From Spirosoma sp. KCTC 42546 (GTDB lineage Bacteria; Bacteroidota; Bacteroidia; Cytophagales; Spirosomataceae), in NCBI RefSeq assembly GCF_006965485.1, contig NZ_CP041360.1, positions 2,914,001 to 2,978,000 of the forward strand: 64,000 bases of DNA, in the 5' to 3' direction. The position numbers and the translations under genes were made by a program. Below are positions 63,731 to 64,000 of the stretch, piece after piece (the stretch's first letter is position 1; the number at the start of each line of letters is the position of its first letter). The notes beneath the pieces are model-generated. The model ran no database searches. It was not told the origin of the DNA and saw only the letters and a program-made list of their open reading frames with translations.

Positions 63731-63892
63731 ATACCCCGTGCTGTTGCCCAGCGAATTGGGTATTTGCCGAGTGCGGAAGTGAAGATGAAGACGTGAGTCG
63801 CGCTGAAATGTGTTCAGCTAATCAGGCGTTCCAGAAAGTAAAAGCAGAGATAAGCGTGCTTATTTATTCGTAAAGAACGTAAAGCAATGGAC

Positions 63893-63900
63893 TAACTTTG
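63893..63900 (+). promoter_or_regulatory. Promoter -7 box before the last gene
   Basis: TAACTTTG matches TAnnTTTG, 57 bases before the start codon at 63957. It suggests that the last gene has its own promoter. Confidence 0.5.
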
Positions 63901-63956
63901 CGTTCGCTGCATATTCCTTTGCACCCTTTGCCAGTTCGCTGATGCGGTTTAAACAC

Positions 63957-64000
63957 ATGAAAAAAAAATTCGTCTATTCCATTACTGGATTATTGCTGGG
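63957..64000 (+). CDS. Start of an exported protein gene (cut by window edge)
   Basis: ATG begins MKKKFVYSITGLLLG, a typical signal-peptide start (basic, then hydrophobic). Only 14 codons are visible, so the product cannot be named. Its position after the sulfatase gene suggests a further secreted protein of the same locus. Confidence 0.6.
   Translation, partial: MKKKFVYSITGLLL

Noticed and set aside
1..64000. CRISPR arrays, tRNA or rRNA genes, integrases, intact insertion sequences
   Set aside because: No regular repeat-spacer pattern, cloverleaf with a T-arm and acceptor pair, or transposase/integrase motif was seen on either strand by eye.

Overview
The window looks like the chromosome of a Bacteroidota member of the Cytophagales, most like Spirosoma or a close relative. 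Support: two SusC/SusD pairs, a T9SS type B secreted protein, a FecI-type sigma/FecR pair, DUF6169 and DUF4403 proteins, an S16 protein with a long acidic Ala/Pro/Val tail, and repeated matches to the Bacteroidota -7 promoter box TAnnTTTG in front of genes. The genus is inferred from protein character, not from a database search. No tRNA, rRNA, CRISPR array, integrase or intact insertion sequence was seen.

Layout. 1-6.1 kb: the end of a large membrane protein, a coupled small-protein/DUF6169 pair, a short patch of decayed accessory genes (a remnant with two amber codons, a 56-aa ORF, a DUF6932-like gene with an in-frame ochre), a PIF1-type helicase and a single-domain EamA transporter. 6.2-12.5 kb: a lipid head-group cluster of Tat-exported phospholipase C, ethanolamine permease, and EutB and EutC. 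12.6-15.1 kb: an Smr-domain protein and a DUF4403 lipoprotein. 15.1-20.8 kb: an AT-rich leader, then SusC/SusD. 20.8-23.6 kb: RNase P RNA (rnpB) with a dispersed palindromic repeat in its P12 helix, then rpsP-rimM-trmD. 23.7-29.2 kb: a decayed DUF1016 nuclease gene, an NAD(P)-binding protein, a Fic protein with a convergent 50-aa ORF, and a peptidoglycan glycosyltransferase. 29.3-36.6 kb: GNAT, RluA-family synthase, ACC deaminase-like enzyme, acyl-CoA dehydrogenase, response regulator, aminoglycoside-phosphotransferase-fold kinase, Sua5 and SlyD. 36.8-40.5 kb: YciI/DGPF protein, DUF1761 protein, ECF42-like sigma factor, two DUF1801 proteins and a 41-aa membrane peptide. 40.7-55.3 kb: surface and envelope genes (T9SS protein, fasciclin, two tail-to-tail L,D-transpeptidases, EcsC) plus assorted enzymes, including a divergent VOC/MarR pair around a perfect 16-bp-arm palindrome. 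55.6 kb to the end: a regulated glycan-utilisation locus of ECF sigma, FecR, STN-SusC, SusD and sulfatase, with the next gene cut by the window edge.

How the genes work together. The PLC-permease-EutBC run could free, import and cleave ethanolamine from phospholipids. The 55.6-63.7 kb locus has every part of a trans-envelope signalling loop controlling uptake and desulfation of a sulfated glycan or similar ligand. Between many genes lie long, often perfect palindromes. Several double as terminators or sit against promoters, and one repeat family is also found inside the rnpB ribozyme. That insertion is the most unusual structural observation here. I found no convincing new multi-gene defence system. 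The best candidates for undescribed small modules are the 59-aa/DUF6169 pair and the Fic/50-aa pair.
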